A DNA stretch of 34,772 bases from an uncultured Caryophanales bacterium. Lineage in GTDB: Bacteria > Bacillota_I > Bacilli_A > RFN20 > CAG-288. Below, in pieces: positions 7,071 to 14,112 of the stretch; within the stretch, counting starts at the first letter, position 1, and each line of letters starts with the position of its first letter. A model generated the notes under the pieces. It was given only the letters and a program-made list of their open reading frames with translations. It did not search any database and had not been told where the DNA came from. Made by a program: the position numbers and the translations under genes. The DNA is taken from assembly GCA_937896065.1 (NCBI GenBank), contig CALBLI010000048.1, positions 1 through 34,772 on the forward strand, written 5' to 3'.

Positions 7071-7099
7071 ACTATATAAACATTTTTTCAAGTAATGTT
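7071..7099 (-). promoter_or_regulatory. Putative promoter and small dyad before the DUF3990 operon
   Basis: TATAGT on the minus strand (7076-7071), with a 6-bp inverted repeat AACATT/AATGTT (7079-7084, 7094-7099) just upstream. The dyad could be an operator. No good -35 is visible. Confidence 0.4.
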
Positions 7100-7116
7100 T
7101 TTTTAAAATTTTTAAG

Positions 7117-7140
7117 TTTATCACACTTACGCTGATGAAG
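7117..7140 (-). repeat. 24-bp direct repeat, copy 2 (detached hsdS 3' end)
   Basis: Identical to 5654-5677. Here it is outside any gene, upstream of the DUF3990 operon, and a TGA stop lies in the HsdS frame two codons before it. It looks like the scar of a second hsdS or of a recombination event. Confidence 0.85.
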
Positions 7141-7175
7141 TGATCAATTTAAATGATCACTTTTTATTTTTTTAT
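7138..7175 (+). terminator. Strong hairpin with T-tract, plus-strand orientation
   Basis: Perfect 9-bp stem AAGTGATCA/TGATCACTT (7138-7146, 7154-7162), 7-nt loop, then a long T-rich run on the plus strand. No plus-strand gene ends here. On the minus strand, where sdaA ends at 7222, no T-run follows the hairpin. Confidence 0.6.
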
Positions 7176-7221
7176 TTTTTTAACTTCACTATTTTTTATA
7201 TTAATAAACTTATTATGTAAA

Positions 7222-8424
7222 CTACACTTTGTGTATCTTAGCTAAACCTCCAATTGCTGTTTCTTTATAATTAGAAGATAAATCTTTACCCGTTTCTTTC
7301 ATAACAGCAATTACTTCATCAAGTGATATTGTATTTTGTCTATGTGGAACTAAATGTTTGGCAAATATATATGAATTATAGGCTTTTATTGCTGATATTG
7401 AATTTCTTTCAATACATGGAATAGCAACATATCCACCTACTGGATCGCAAGTCAGTCCCAATTGATGTTCAAGTGCCATCTCAGAGGCATATTCAATATA
7501 GTCTAAACCAAGATGATTACAAGCACATAAGGCACCAGCTGCCATACAAGTAGCCGAGCCAATCTCGGCTTGACAGCCACCAACAGCACCAGAAATAGTT
7601 GCATTTGCTTTAATCAAGCCACCGATGATTCCAGAAACTATTAATCCATTTATTATATCTTCTTCTTTAACATTTAATTGTTTCTTTAAATAATATAAAA
7701 CTGCAGGTAAGACACCAGCTGAACCACAAGTAGGTGCCGTCACAACTTCTCCGCCTGAAGTATTAACTTCACTCACTGCATATGCATATGTTGAAATATA
7801 TAAATCTCTTTTATCATCATCTTTACAAGCTATAGTTTCTTTATATAAAGTTGGTGCAATTCTTTTAATATGGAGTTTACCAGCTATATATCCCTCGGTT
7901 ACTAATCCTTCTTCAACTTCTTTTTCAACATGCAAAAGAATGTTTTTTAAATAGTCAATGATGTCATCATCATCGAATTCCTTAACAAAATCAATATAGG
8001 AAATATTTTTATTTTTAATATATTCTTTTACTTCTTTAAAAGAAGAAAAAGGATAAACAAGTTTATCTTTTTCACTTTCTCCACCTTTCTTTTCAATCTG
8101 ACCACCACCTATTGAATAATATGTTTCTTCTTTAACAAGCTTTTCATTTACATAAGCTTTTAAAGTCATTGTGTTTGGAAAGTCAACCTGTGTTTTATAA
8201 TCAAATATGACGTTACAATCTTTCAAGGTGCTTTTAATTATTTTATCGGTTAAATGACCTTTACCAGTTAAAGCAAGTGATCCATATAAAGTAACTTCAA
8301 AGTGATAATTTGTCTTTTTATCAATTTCATTTAAAAATGCTAAACAAATTCGATATGGTCCTATTGTATGACTTGATGATGGACCAGGTCCTATTCTATA
8401 TAAATCTTTAAGTGAACAAAACAT
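7222..8424 (-). CDS. sdaA: L-serine ammonia-lyase, single-chain iron-sulfur type
   Basis: 400 residues, somewhat shorter than the E. coli SdaA/SdaB type (about 455). Beta domain: DLYRIGPGPSSSHTIGP at 8-23. Alpha domain: APTCGSAGVLPAV (230-242), GGCQAEIGSATCMAAGALCA and LTCDPVGGYVAIPC. Cys284, Cys326 and Cys337 have the same spacing (42 and 11) as the three [4Fe-4S] ligands I recall for the E. coli enzyme. It deaminates L-serine to pyruvate and ammonia in the cytosol, and the cluster makes it oxygen-sensitive, which fits an anaerobe. It is a single gene with its own promoter (8452-8480) and an AAGAAAG element somewhat far from the start. Confidence 0.95.
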   Translation of the reverse strand: MFCSLKDLYRIGPGPSSSHTIGPYRICLAFLNEIDKKTNYHFEVTLYGSLALTGKGHLTDKIIKSTLKDCNVIFDYKTQVDFPNTMTLKAYVNEKLVKEETYYSIGGGQIEKKGGESEKDKLVYPFSSFKEVKEYIKNKNISYIDFVKEFDDDDIIDYLKNILLHVEKEVEEGLVTEGYIAGKLHIKRIAPTLYKETIACKDDDKRDLYISTYAYAVSEVNTSGGEVVTAPTCGSAGVLPAVLYYLKKQLNVKEEDIINGLIVSGIIGGLIKANATISGAVGGCQAEIGSATCMAAGALCACNHLGLDYIEYASEMALEHQLGLTCDPVGGYVAIPCIERNSISAIKAYNSYIFAKHLVPHRQNTISLDEVIAVMKETGKDLSSNYKETAIGGLAKIHKV

Positions 8425-8451
8425 AATTTGATAATCTTTCTTAGTTTAAAT

Positions 8452-8480
8452 ATTATAAACTAGTATTTTCTTCTTTTCAT
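8452..8480 (-). promoter_or_regulatory. Promoter of sdaA
   Basis: ATGAAA (8480-8475), 17-nt spacer, TATAAT (8457-8452) on the minus strand, giving a leader of about 21 nt. Confidence 0.6.
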
Positions 8481-8543
8481 CTTTAAATCCTCAATATCAT
8501 CAAACAAGTAACATTTATTTAAATTATTTTCTTTGTTATATGT

Positions 8544-8582
8544 AAAAAAGCCAGTATAAATAAAAATTATACTGGCTTTTTT
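8544..8582 (-). terminator. Terminator of the oleate hydratase gene (bidirectional form)
   Basis: 10-bp stem GCCAGTATAA/TTATACTGGC (8550-8559, 8567-8576) flanked by A6 and T6. It terminates minus-strand transcripts from 8600 and could act on both strands. Confidence 0.88.
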
Positions 8583-8599
8583 ATATAAATTATTAAATG

Positions 8600-10396
8600 T
8601 TATTTAATGACTTTTTCTTCTTTTAAAAGAAGTTCAACATCAGTGTCTTTGACTTTCTTAAGTCCAATCTTCATAGCGAGTTTGATAAATAAAGGAAGTT
8701 TCATATCATCAACTGGTTTTTTATCTCTAATGTAGTATGTTGCTTTAAGTAAATCTCTTAAATCATATTCGGAACCCCAAACTTCAGGAACACCTCTTTC
8801 AACATTCATCAAAGTATAAACAGCTTCCATACCAGTTCTGATTGAATACTCTGTAGTAAAGATACAATCTCTTGGAGTCTCAGCAAACTGACCGACAAAT
8901 GCAAAGTTGACCGCACCAAGAGGAACAACTTTAGGTCTATCTTCATTCTTTCTTGGTTGGAAGAAAGCATCGATATATGGCATATATGAGGTTGTTGTAT
9001 TACATTTATTTTTTGCTAATTCTTCAATCTTATTGATTGGGCAACCTATATGATATAACCATTCCATAGCCACCTCATAGCCTTTGCAATCTTTCATAGG
9101 TTTCTTAACATAATTACCTTCTTTATCAGTAGTTAAAGCATAGAACCAAACTAAAATATCATTAGGATTTTGTGATTTGAATTGAGGTTGTCTATTAATA
9201 GTCCATGAGCAGTACCAATTATTGACTGAATCTTTGACAGTGACAATACCACCAGTTGTGACTTTTCCAAGTCGTGGATCTCTTTTACAAACATTTTTAA
9301 TCAATGAAATGATTTCATCATCTGATGTTTGAATAGTAGCTGACATCCAGTTAGTTTCTTTGATATTTCCACAGAAGACTTCAGGTTTACCAAAACTGCC
9401 ATCATTTACTTGCTTAGCAATATTATTCCATAAATCCCAACTTTCACCTTTTCCTTCAACTAGTTTTGATAAATCAGGTGCTGTATTTTGATCACCATAG
9501 CAAGTAGAATCAGTACAACAACCATTGGTGATGAACACTAAATCATCTTCAGTTAAATCAATTGTTTTTTCTTCACCATTACTTGATTTCATAACGATGG
9601 ATTTAGCAACTTTCTTATTTCCAGATACATCGAAGATGACATTTTTAACATCAGAGTCAAAATCAAAATGAACACCCTTTTCTTTTAACCAATTTTGAAG
9701 AGGTAAAATCATAGATTCATATTGATTATATTTTGTAAATCTTAAAGCAGTAAAATCAGGTAATCCATCAATGTGATGAATGAAACGATGCAAATATCTT
9801 TTCATTTCAAGTGCTGATGACCATCTTTGGAAAGCAAACATAGTTTGCCAATAGAGCCAAAAGTTAGATTTAAAGAATTCTTCATCTAAGACATCAGATA
9901 TTTTTTTATCTTCTAAGTCCTTCTCAGGAGTCATATAGAACTTTAATAATTCTTCTTGTGCTTTATCAGATAAACCATTCAATTTATCAGTATGAGCGTC
10001 TTCTCCTCTATTGACTGTTGCACGGCATAAAGAATAGTTAGGGTCTTCTAAATTTAAGTAGTAATAATAATCTAATACTGACATTGATGGATCTTCATAT
10101 GATGGAATATCTTTATACATATCCCACATGACTTCAAAATGATTGTCCATTTCTCTTCCACCTCTCATGTAGAAGCCTTTATCTGGATTATTGCTTCCAT
10201 CACAGCTACCACCAGAAACTGGAAGTTTCTCTAAAATGTGGATGCGATCTCCTTTAACATGGCCATCTCTTACTAGATAAAAAGCAGATGAGAGTCCAGC
10301 TAAACCTGAACCAATAATATAAGCTGATTTTTTATCAGCACCTTTAGGTTTTCTTGCATGTACAAATGCATCATAGTTACCAGCAGAATAAAACAT
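8600..10396 (-). CDS. ohyA: Oleate hydratase (FAD-dependent fatty acid hydratase, MCRA family)
   Basis: 598 residues, the family's usual size. N-terminal FAD fold AYIIGSGLAGLSSAFYL (GSGLAG at 29-34), then EKLPVSGGSCDG and the RGGREMDNHFE segment of the active site. The end contains FAFVGQFAETPRDCIFTTEYS, typical of the family. It hydrates the cis-9 double bond of unsaturated fatty acids to 10-hydroxy acids, detoxifying host or food lipids. I choose the ATG at 10396 because AAAGGAGGT lies 7 nt before it; an earlier ATG would read through that ribosome binding site. The tetR gene directly upstream probably regulates it. A TATAAT box is at 10433-10428. Confidence 0.96.
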   Translation of the reverse strand: MFYSAGNYDAFVHARKPKGADKKSAYIIGSGLAGLSSAFYLVRDGHVKGDRIHILEKLPVSGGSCDGSNNPDKGFYMRGGREMDNHFEVMWDMYKDIPSYEDPSMSVLDYYYYLNLEDPNYSLCRATVNRGEDAHTDKLNGLSDKAQEELLKFYMTPEKDLEDKKISDVLDEEFFKSNFWLYWQTMFAFQRWSSALEMKRYLHRFIHHIDGLPDFTALRFTKYNQYESMILPLQNWLKEKGVHFDFDSDVKNVIFDVSGNKKVAKSIVMKSSNGEEKTIDLTEDDLVFITNGCCTDSTCYGDQNTAPDLSKLVEGKGESWDLWNNIAKQVNDGSFGKPEVFCGNIKETNWMSATIQTSDDEIISLIKNVCKRDPRLGKVTTGGIVTVKDSVNNWYCSWTINRQPQFKSQNPNDILVWFYALTTDKEGNYVKKPMKDCKGYEVAMEWLYHIGCPINKIEELAKNKCNTTTSYMPYIDAFFQPRKNEDRPKVVPLGAVNFAFVGQFAETPRDCIFTTEYSIRTGMEAVYTLMNVERGVPEVWGSEYDLRDLLKATYYIRDKKPVDDMKLPLFIKLAMKIGLKKVKDTDVELLLKEEKVIK

Positions 10397-10427
10397 CTTT
10401 GATACCTCCTTTACAAGTAACATCAAA

Positions 10428-10513
10428 ATTATAAAAAAATATATTTTAAAAAAAATATACAGTTTCTTTTAAATGTTCAGTTTTTAATCACTGAAATAAA
10501 ACTGTATATTTTT
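10428..10513 (-). promoter_or_regulatory. ohyA promoter region with a nested 15-bp dyad (operator and/or tetR terminator)
   Basis: The -10 box TATAAT is at 10433-10428. Upstream lies a perfect outer inverted repeat (10451-10465 with 10499-10513; core ATACAGTTT/AAACTGTAT) enclosing a second 6-bp repeat TTCAGT/ACTGAA (10476-10481, 10490-10495). On the minus strand it is followed by a T-run, so it may terminate tetR. Its place just upstream of the ohyA promoter also suits a TetR operator. Confidence 0.6.
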
Positions 10514-10541
10514 TTATCATTTTTTATTTTTTGATAAGATT

Positions 10542-11096
10542 TTAAAATTTAAAATTTTCTAAAGAATGGATCATTGTTTTATCCATAAGTGTTGATAATT
10601 TGTTTATCAGCTCTTCAGGTTCTTCTCTCATATTAGTTTTAACCCAATCAAAAACCAAACCTGCAAAAGCATATTTATAAAAATTAGCAACAAACTTTTT
10701 ATCTTCATCTTTTATAGTCATTGTTGCTGACTGCTCAACAATGACATCGTATAAAAGTGAGTAAGTCCAATTATAAATATAATTTTCTAAATATTCTTTT
10801 CTTATTGAATGATAAACATTGATAATAAATGATTTATTTTCTTTCATATTGACAAGCAGTGCTAAAAATCCTTCTTGCCAAGTGAAATAAGACTTTTTAT
10901 CTTTTAATATTTTTTCACCTTCAACTAAAAAATACCACTCTAAAAGATCATATATATCTTTAAAGTGGTAGTAAAAAGTCATTCGGTTTATTCCACAATC
11001 ATCAGTTATGTCATTGATAGTTATTTTATCTAATGGTTTACTAGCCAATTGCTTTTTTAGTGAATTAGCTAAAGCATATTTGGTGATTTGCGACAT
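10542..11096 (-). CDS. TetR/AcrR family transcriptional regulator
   Basis: 184 residues. The N-terminal helix-turn-helix is clear: LANSLKKQLASKPLDKITINDITDDCGINRMTFYYHFKDIYDLLEWYF (about 9-56). The remainder is an all-helical ligand/dimer domain like that of DhaS-type regulators. TetR proteins repress nearby genes and release DNA when bound to a small ligand. The gene lies 145 nt upstream of oleate hydratase in the same direction and 5 nt after a lipoprotein gene. Control of ohyA by fatty acids is therefore a reasonable inference. No clear ribosome binding site is visible, so coupling to the lipoprotein gene is possible. Confidence 0.9.
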   Translation of the reverse strand: MSQITKYALANSLKKQLASKPLDKITINDITDDCGINRMTFYYHFKDIYDLLEWYFLVEGEKILKDKKSYFTWQEGFLALLVNMKENKSFIINVYHSIRKEYLENYIYNWTYSLLYDVIVEQSATMTIKDEDKKFVANFYKYAFAGLVFDWVKTNMREEPEELINKLSTLMDKTMIHSLENFKF

Positions 11097-11101
11097 TTTA
11101 T

Positions 11102-11638
11102 TTATAAAACTTCAGTTTGATCTTTAACCTCAGTTTCTCCATAATAGAGTTTTAAATTTTCATTATATTCTGTTTCAAAACCAATACGCATGACAACAAC
11201 AGGATCGCTTTCAGTGACGGTTAAAAAATCAGTAGTAGATACAGCGTATGGGACTCTACTTCCATCAATTTTATTGGTGCATGCTTTAAGACCAACTAAA
11301 AATTTTGATGCTTTTACAACGTTCTCGCCAACTTTAGTAGAAAATTGATCAACTGTGAAAGTTAAATCTTCTTCTCCACGAGAAACTATGCAGTCAAACA
11401 TAACGTAATAAGTATCAGGATTTGGAAGCTCATCTTTGTAAACTCTTAAAGTGTATCCGCTACCTAGTTTTTTCTTATACATTCTTAATTCTTTAACTGT
11501 TGAAGTTGAAGCTGAAGAAGATGTCACATTTGAAGCAACACTTGATGTTGGTGTATTACCTCCATTATCGCTTGAGCCACATGAAGTTAATGCGAGTGAA
11601 AATAGTGGTATTAATAATAAATTTTTAATTTTTTTCAT
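11102..11638 (-). CDS. Small lipoprotein of unknown function
   Basis: 178 residues. It has a lipoprotein signal MKKIKNLLLIPLFSLALTSC with lipobox LTSC, then a Ser/Thr/Asn-rich linker (residues about 21-48) and a beta-rich domain of about 125 residues. The domain's YYVMFDCIVSR...FTVDQFSTKVGENVVKASKF pattern recalls DUF4352-like immunoglobulin folds (uncertain). A similar layout occurs in the lipoprotein at 18187-18654. Ribosome binding site AGGAG and a TATAAT box (11666-11661) lie upstream. It is followed after 5 nt by tetR, so the two are probably one operon. Confidence 0.8.
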   Translation of the reverse strand: MKKIKNLLLIPLFSLALTSCGSSDNGGNTPTSSVASNVTSSSASTSTVKELRMYKKKLGSGYTLRVYKDELPNPDTYYVMFDCIVSRGEEDLTFTVDQFSTKVGENVVKASKFLVGLKACTNKIDGSRVPYAVSTTDFLTVTESDPVVVMRIGFETEYNENLKLYYGETEVKDQTEVL

Positions 11639-11683
11639 TTCAATATTTCTCCTACCTTTTATTATACACTAATATAATAGCAA

Positions 11684-12772
11684 TTAGTTAAAATTATATA
11701 AAGACACGTTTAGATATTTCTCATCATAACTTGTTCCTGCATGATGAGATTTTAAATTTGCACTGTAGTCATCTTTAAATACGCTATCATCTTTTGATAT
11801 CAAAAGATAATCTAAAACAAGTTCATCAAATTTTTCACATGGTTCGCCTTTACCAAAGATTTCTTTTTCTTTAATTTCTTCTTTATTAAAGATATAGAAA
11901 TGTTCTCCATAATACTGCTTTGCTAAAGTCTCAAACTCTTCTTTTTTATCATCTAAGACTTCAAACATAGCCGCTCTTCCTTCAAGAGCATAAGCTTTCA
12001 TTTTTAATGTATCATAAAAATCTTGATGTTCTTTGATATTAAAATATGTCGCATTTTTATGACCATGATCGGCAAGAAGAATGAATAATGTATCTTTATG
12101 AGCTTCTGTTAATTTTTTAAGTTCTTCATCAAATTGCTGAATATATTTACGTATCTTTTTACTACCAACGCCATATCTATGAAGTGATGAATCAGGCTCA
12201 GTGTGATAAATATAAGTGAAATCATTTTCATTAATAAGCTTGCTTGCTTTTTTAAAATATTTTTTAACATTATCTTTAGGATAAGTAAATGATTGAATCA
12301 TGTTAGCTTTGATTCCTTTTTGATTCATCAATGCAATGATTGAATCATATGGAAGCACATCACTCATTTTCTCATCAATTTTAGTTTTATTATCAGCTAG
12401 AACATTAAAAAACATGACAATTGGAAGAACATATTTGTTTAATTTCTCAGTCCAACCTAACCAGCCTGTTTCACATGGATATTTTGCAGAAAGCAGCGAA
12501 GTAGTTGCAGCAACAGTAGTTGGTGGAAAAACCGAAGAAATGACAATTGAATTATGTTCTCTAATAAATGGGCAATACTTATAATAGACTTCTTGAATAT
12601 GCTTAGAAAATCCGTCAAGTAAAATGAGAGCAACTTTCTTATTTTTATTTCTCTTCAATCTATCATCTAAGCTTCTAAGCGATGGATGATAAGTATCTAA
12701 ATGAAAATATTTCAAAATTGAATTAGATACTGATACTAGATTTTCATCATCATAAAATAAATTCTCACTCAT
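11684..12772 (-). CDS. Alkaline phosphatase superfamily phosphodiesterase/pyrophosphatase
   Basis: 362 residues. Metal-site pattern of the nucleotide pyrophosphatase/phosphodiesterase branch: ALILLDGFS (first Asp), SSVFPPTTVAATTSLL with the Thr nucleophile, HTEPDSSLHRYG (D...H), LLADHGH and LKSHHAGTS. The enzyme should hydrolyse a phosphodiester or phosphomonoester; the substrate cannot be told. There is no signal peptide, so it is cytosolic. Its ribosome binding site AAGGAGG lies in the last codons of the aminotransferase gene and only one base separates the two, so they are tightly coupled and may share a pathway. Possible substrates include phosphonates or nucleotide sugars (speculative). 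Confidence 0.85.
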   Translation of the reverse strand: MSENLFYDDENLVSVSNSILKYFHLDTYHPSLRSLDDRLKRNKNKKVALILLDGFSKHIQEVYYKYCPFIREHNSIVISSVFPPTTVAATTSLLSAKYPCETGWLGWTEKLNKYVLPIVMFFNVLADNKTKIDEKMSDVLPYDSIIALMNQKGIKANMIQSFTYPKDNVKKYFKKASKLINENDFTYIYHTEPDSSLHRYGVGSKKIRKYIQQFDEELKKLTEAHKDTLFILLADHGHKNATYFNIKEHQDFYDTLKMKAYALEGRAAMFEVLDDKKEEFETLAKQYYGEHFYIFNKEEIKEKEIFGKGEPCEKFDELVLDYLLISKDDSVFKDDYSANLKSHHAGTSYDEKYLNVSLYNFN

Positions 12773-12773
12773 A

Positions 12774-13964
12774 TTAAATAGCCTCCTTAATTTTTTTAGC
12801 TAATGAATGCACTTCTTTCTCAGATATGCAGCTTAAAGCAACTCTTATTTCAGTATTTGAAATTGGTGCTAAATAGATACCTTTTTCTTTTAAGTTTTCA
12901 ATCACTGACAAAGAATCATATACAGGAATTGTTATAAAGAATCCTGATGAATAAGGATAAATTTTCAAATCAATTTCATCTTTTTCTTTGATAAAAATAT
13001 TAGCTCTTTGCTTTAATAATTCTTTATTGTAAAGAATATTGTTTTTCATCTTAGTAAAACTATCATCATCACTTACTAGATCAGCAATAACATTCATTGC
13101 CATATGATTTGTAGTTGACCAAGATGATCTAGCTAAGATTGTCAGTTCTTTTACAACATCTTCACTCTCTTCATTTTTTGATAACAGAGCAAGTCCACCA
13201 ATTCTTAGACCATATACTGAAAAAGATTTGGAAAATGAATAACATAAATATATGTCAACATATTCTTTTAAAATATCGATATTCTTATATAAATTTATCT
13301 TCACATCATCATCTGAATAATCAAAATAAGCTAAGTCATAAATAATATTTATTTTCTTATCTTTAACTGAGACTATATAATCTGTTAAATTTTTAAAATC
13401 AGTTTCAGTCAAACAATATCCAGTTGGATTTTGACATGGATCATTAATTAATATGGTAACTGACTTATAATCAGTCTCATCAATTATCTTTTTAATTGAT
13501 TCTAAATTAAATTTATCATTGTCATCATAATTTTCATACATCAAATAAGGAGCATTAACACTCCTTGAAATAGAAATATAATTAGGCCATGATATTTTAG
13601 GAATCAATACTAATGAGTTTATTTTAGAAGCATGTGATATTGATAAATATAAAGCACCTGTTCCACCAGGAGTTGATATTATCTTCAAATTTGATTTATC
13701 TAAATCATAATAAGGAGATATAAACCATTTGATAATACTATTTTTATAATCTTTTGTTCCACTAACAGATGGATAGACTAAATCTTCTTCCTTGTTATGT
13801 TTTGAAATAGTATCTGATAGTGTTTTACTAAAAGCAAGTTTCTTTTCTTCATCAAAAAACATACCAATTGTTCCATTGATAATGTTTTTTACACCGCTTT
13901 TTCTTTTATTTTCAGCTTCTTCATTGAGCCTCAAAATGATATCACTAGGTATTGTTTTTTCCAT
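12774..13964 (-). CDS. PLP-dependent class I/II aminotransferase
   Basis: 396 residues, the normal length for fold-type I aspartate aminotransferase relatives. The N-terminal part has GTIGMFFDEEK and a ligand loop STPGGTGALYLSISHA. NDPCQNPTGYCLT carries the conserved NP-G. YDLAYFDYS supplies the cofactor-binding Asp/Tyr, and CYSFSKSFSVYGLRIGGLALL contains the Schiff-base Lys in SFSK. The amino donor and acceptor cannot be deduced. It is first in an operon with the phosphatase-fold gene. No Shine-Dalgarno precedes the ATG; TATACT lies about 30 nt upstream. Confidence 0.92.
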   Translation of the reverse strand: MEKTIPSDIILRLNEEAENKRKSGVKNIINGTIGMFFDEEKKLAFSKTLSDTISKHNKEEDLVYPSVSGTKDYKNSIIKWFISPYYDLDKSNLKIISTPGGTGALYLSISHASKINSLVLIPKISWPNYISISRSVNAPYLMYENYDDNDKFNLESIKKIIDETDYKSVTILINDPCQNPTGYCLTETDFKNLTDYIVSVKDKKINIIYDLAYFDYSDDDVKINLYKNIDILKEYVDIYLCYSFSKSFSVYGLRIGGLALLSKNEESEDVVKELTILARSSWSTTNHMAMNVIADLVSDDDSFTKMKNNILYNKELLKQRANIFIKEKDEIDLKIYPYSSGFFITIPVYDSLSVIENLKEKGIYLAPISNTEIRVALSCISEKEVHSLAKKIKEAI

Positions 13965-14051
13965 AATCTATGTTTTTAAGTCTTTACCGCAAAAAGTATA
14001 GCAAAAAATGAAATAACAATAAAGAATTATCTAAATATTCTAAATAAATTG

Positions 14052-14079
14052 TTGAACATTTATATTAAAAGAGTATAAT
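14052..14079 (+). promoter_or_regulatory. Promoter of the large lipoprotein pair
   Basis: TTGAAC (14052-14057), 16-nt spacer, TATAAT (14074-14079). TAGGAG at 14098-14103 is the ribosome binding site. Confidence 0.8.
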
Positions 14080-14112
14080 TAAATTAAAGTTACTAAATAG
14101 GAGATTCTATTT

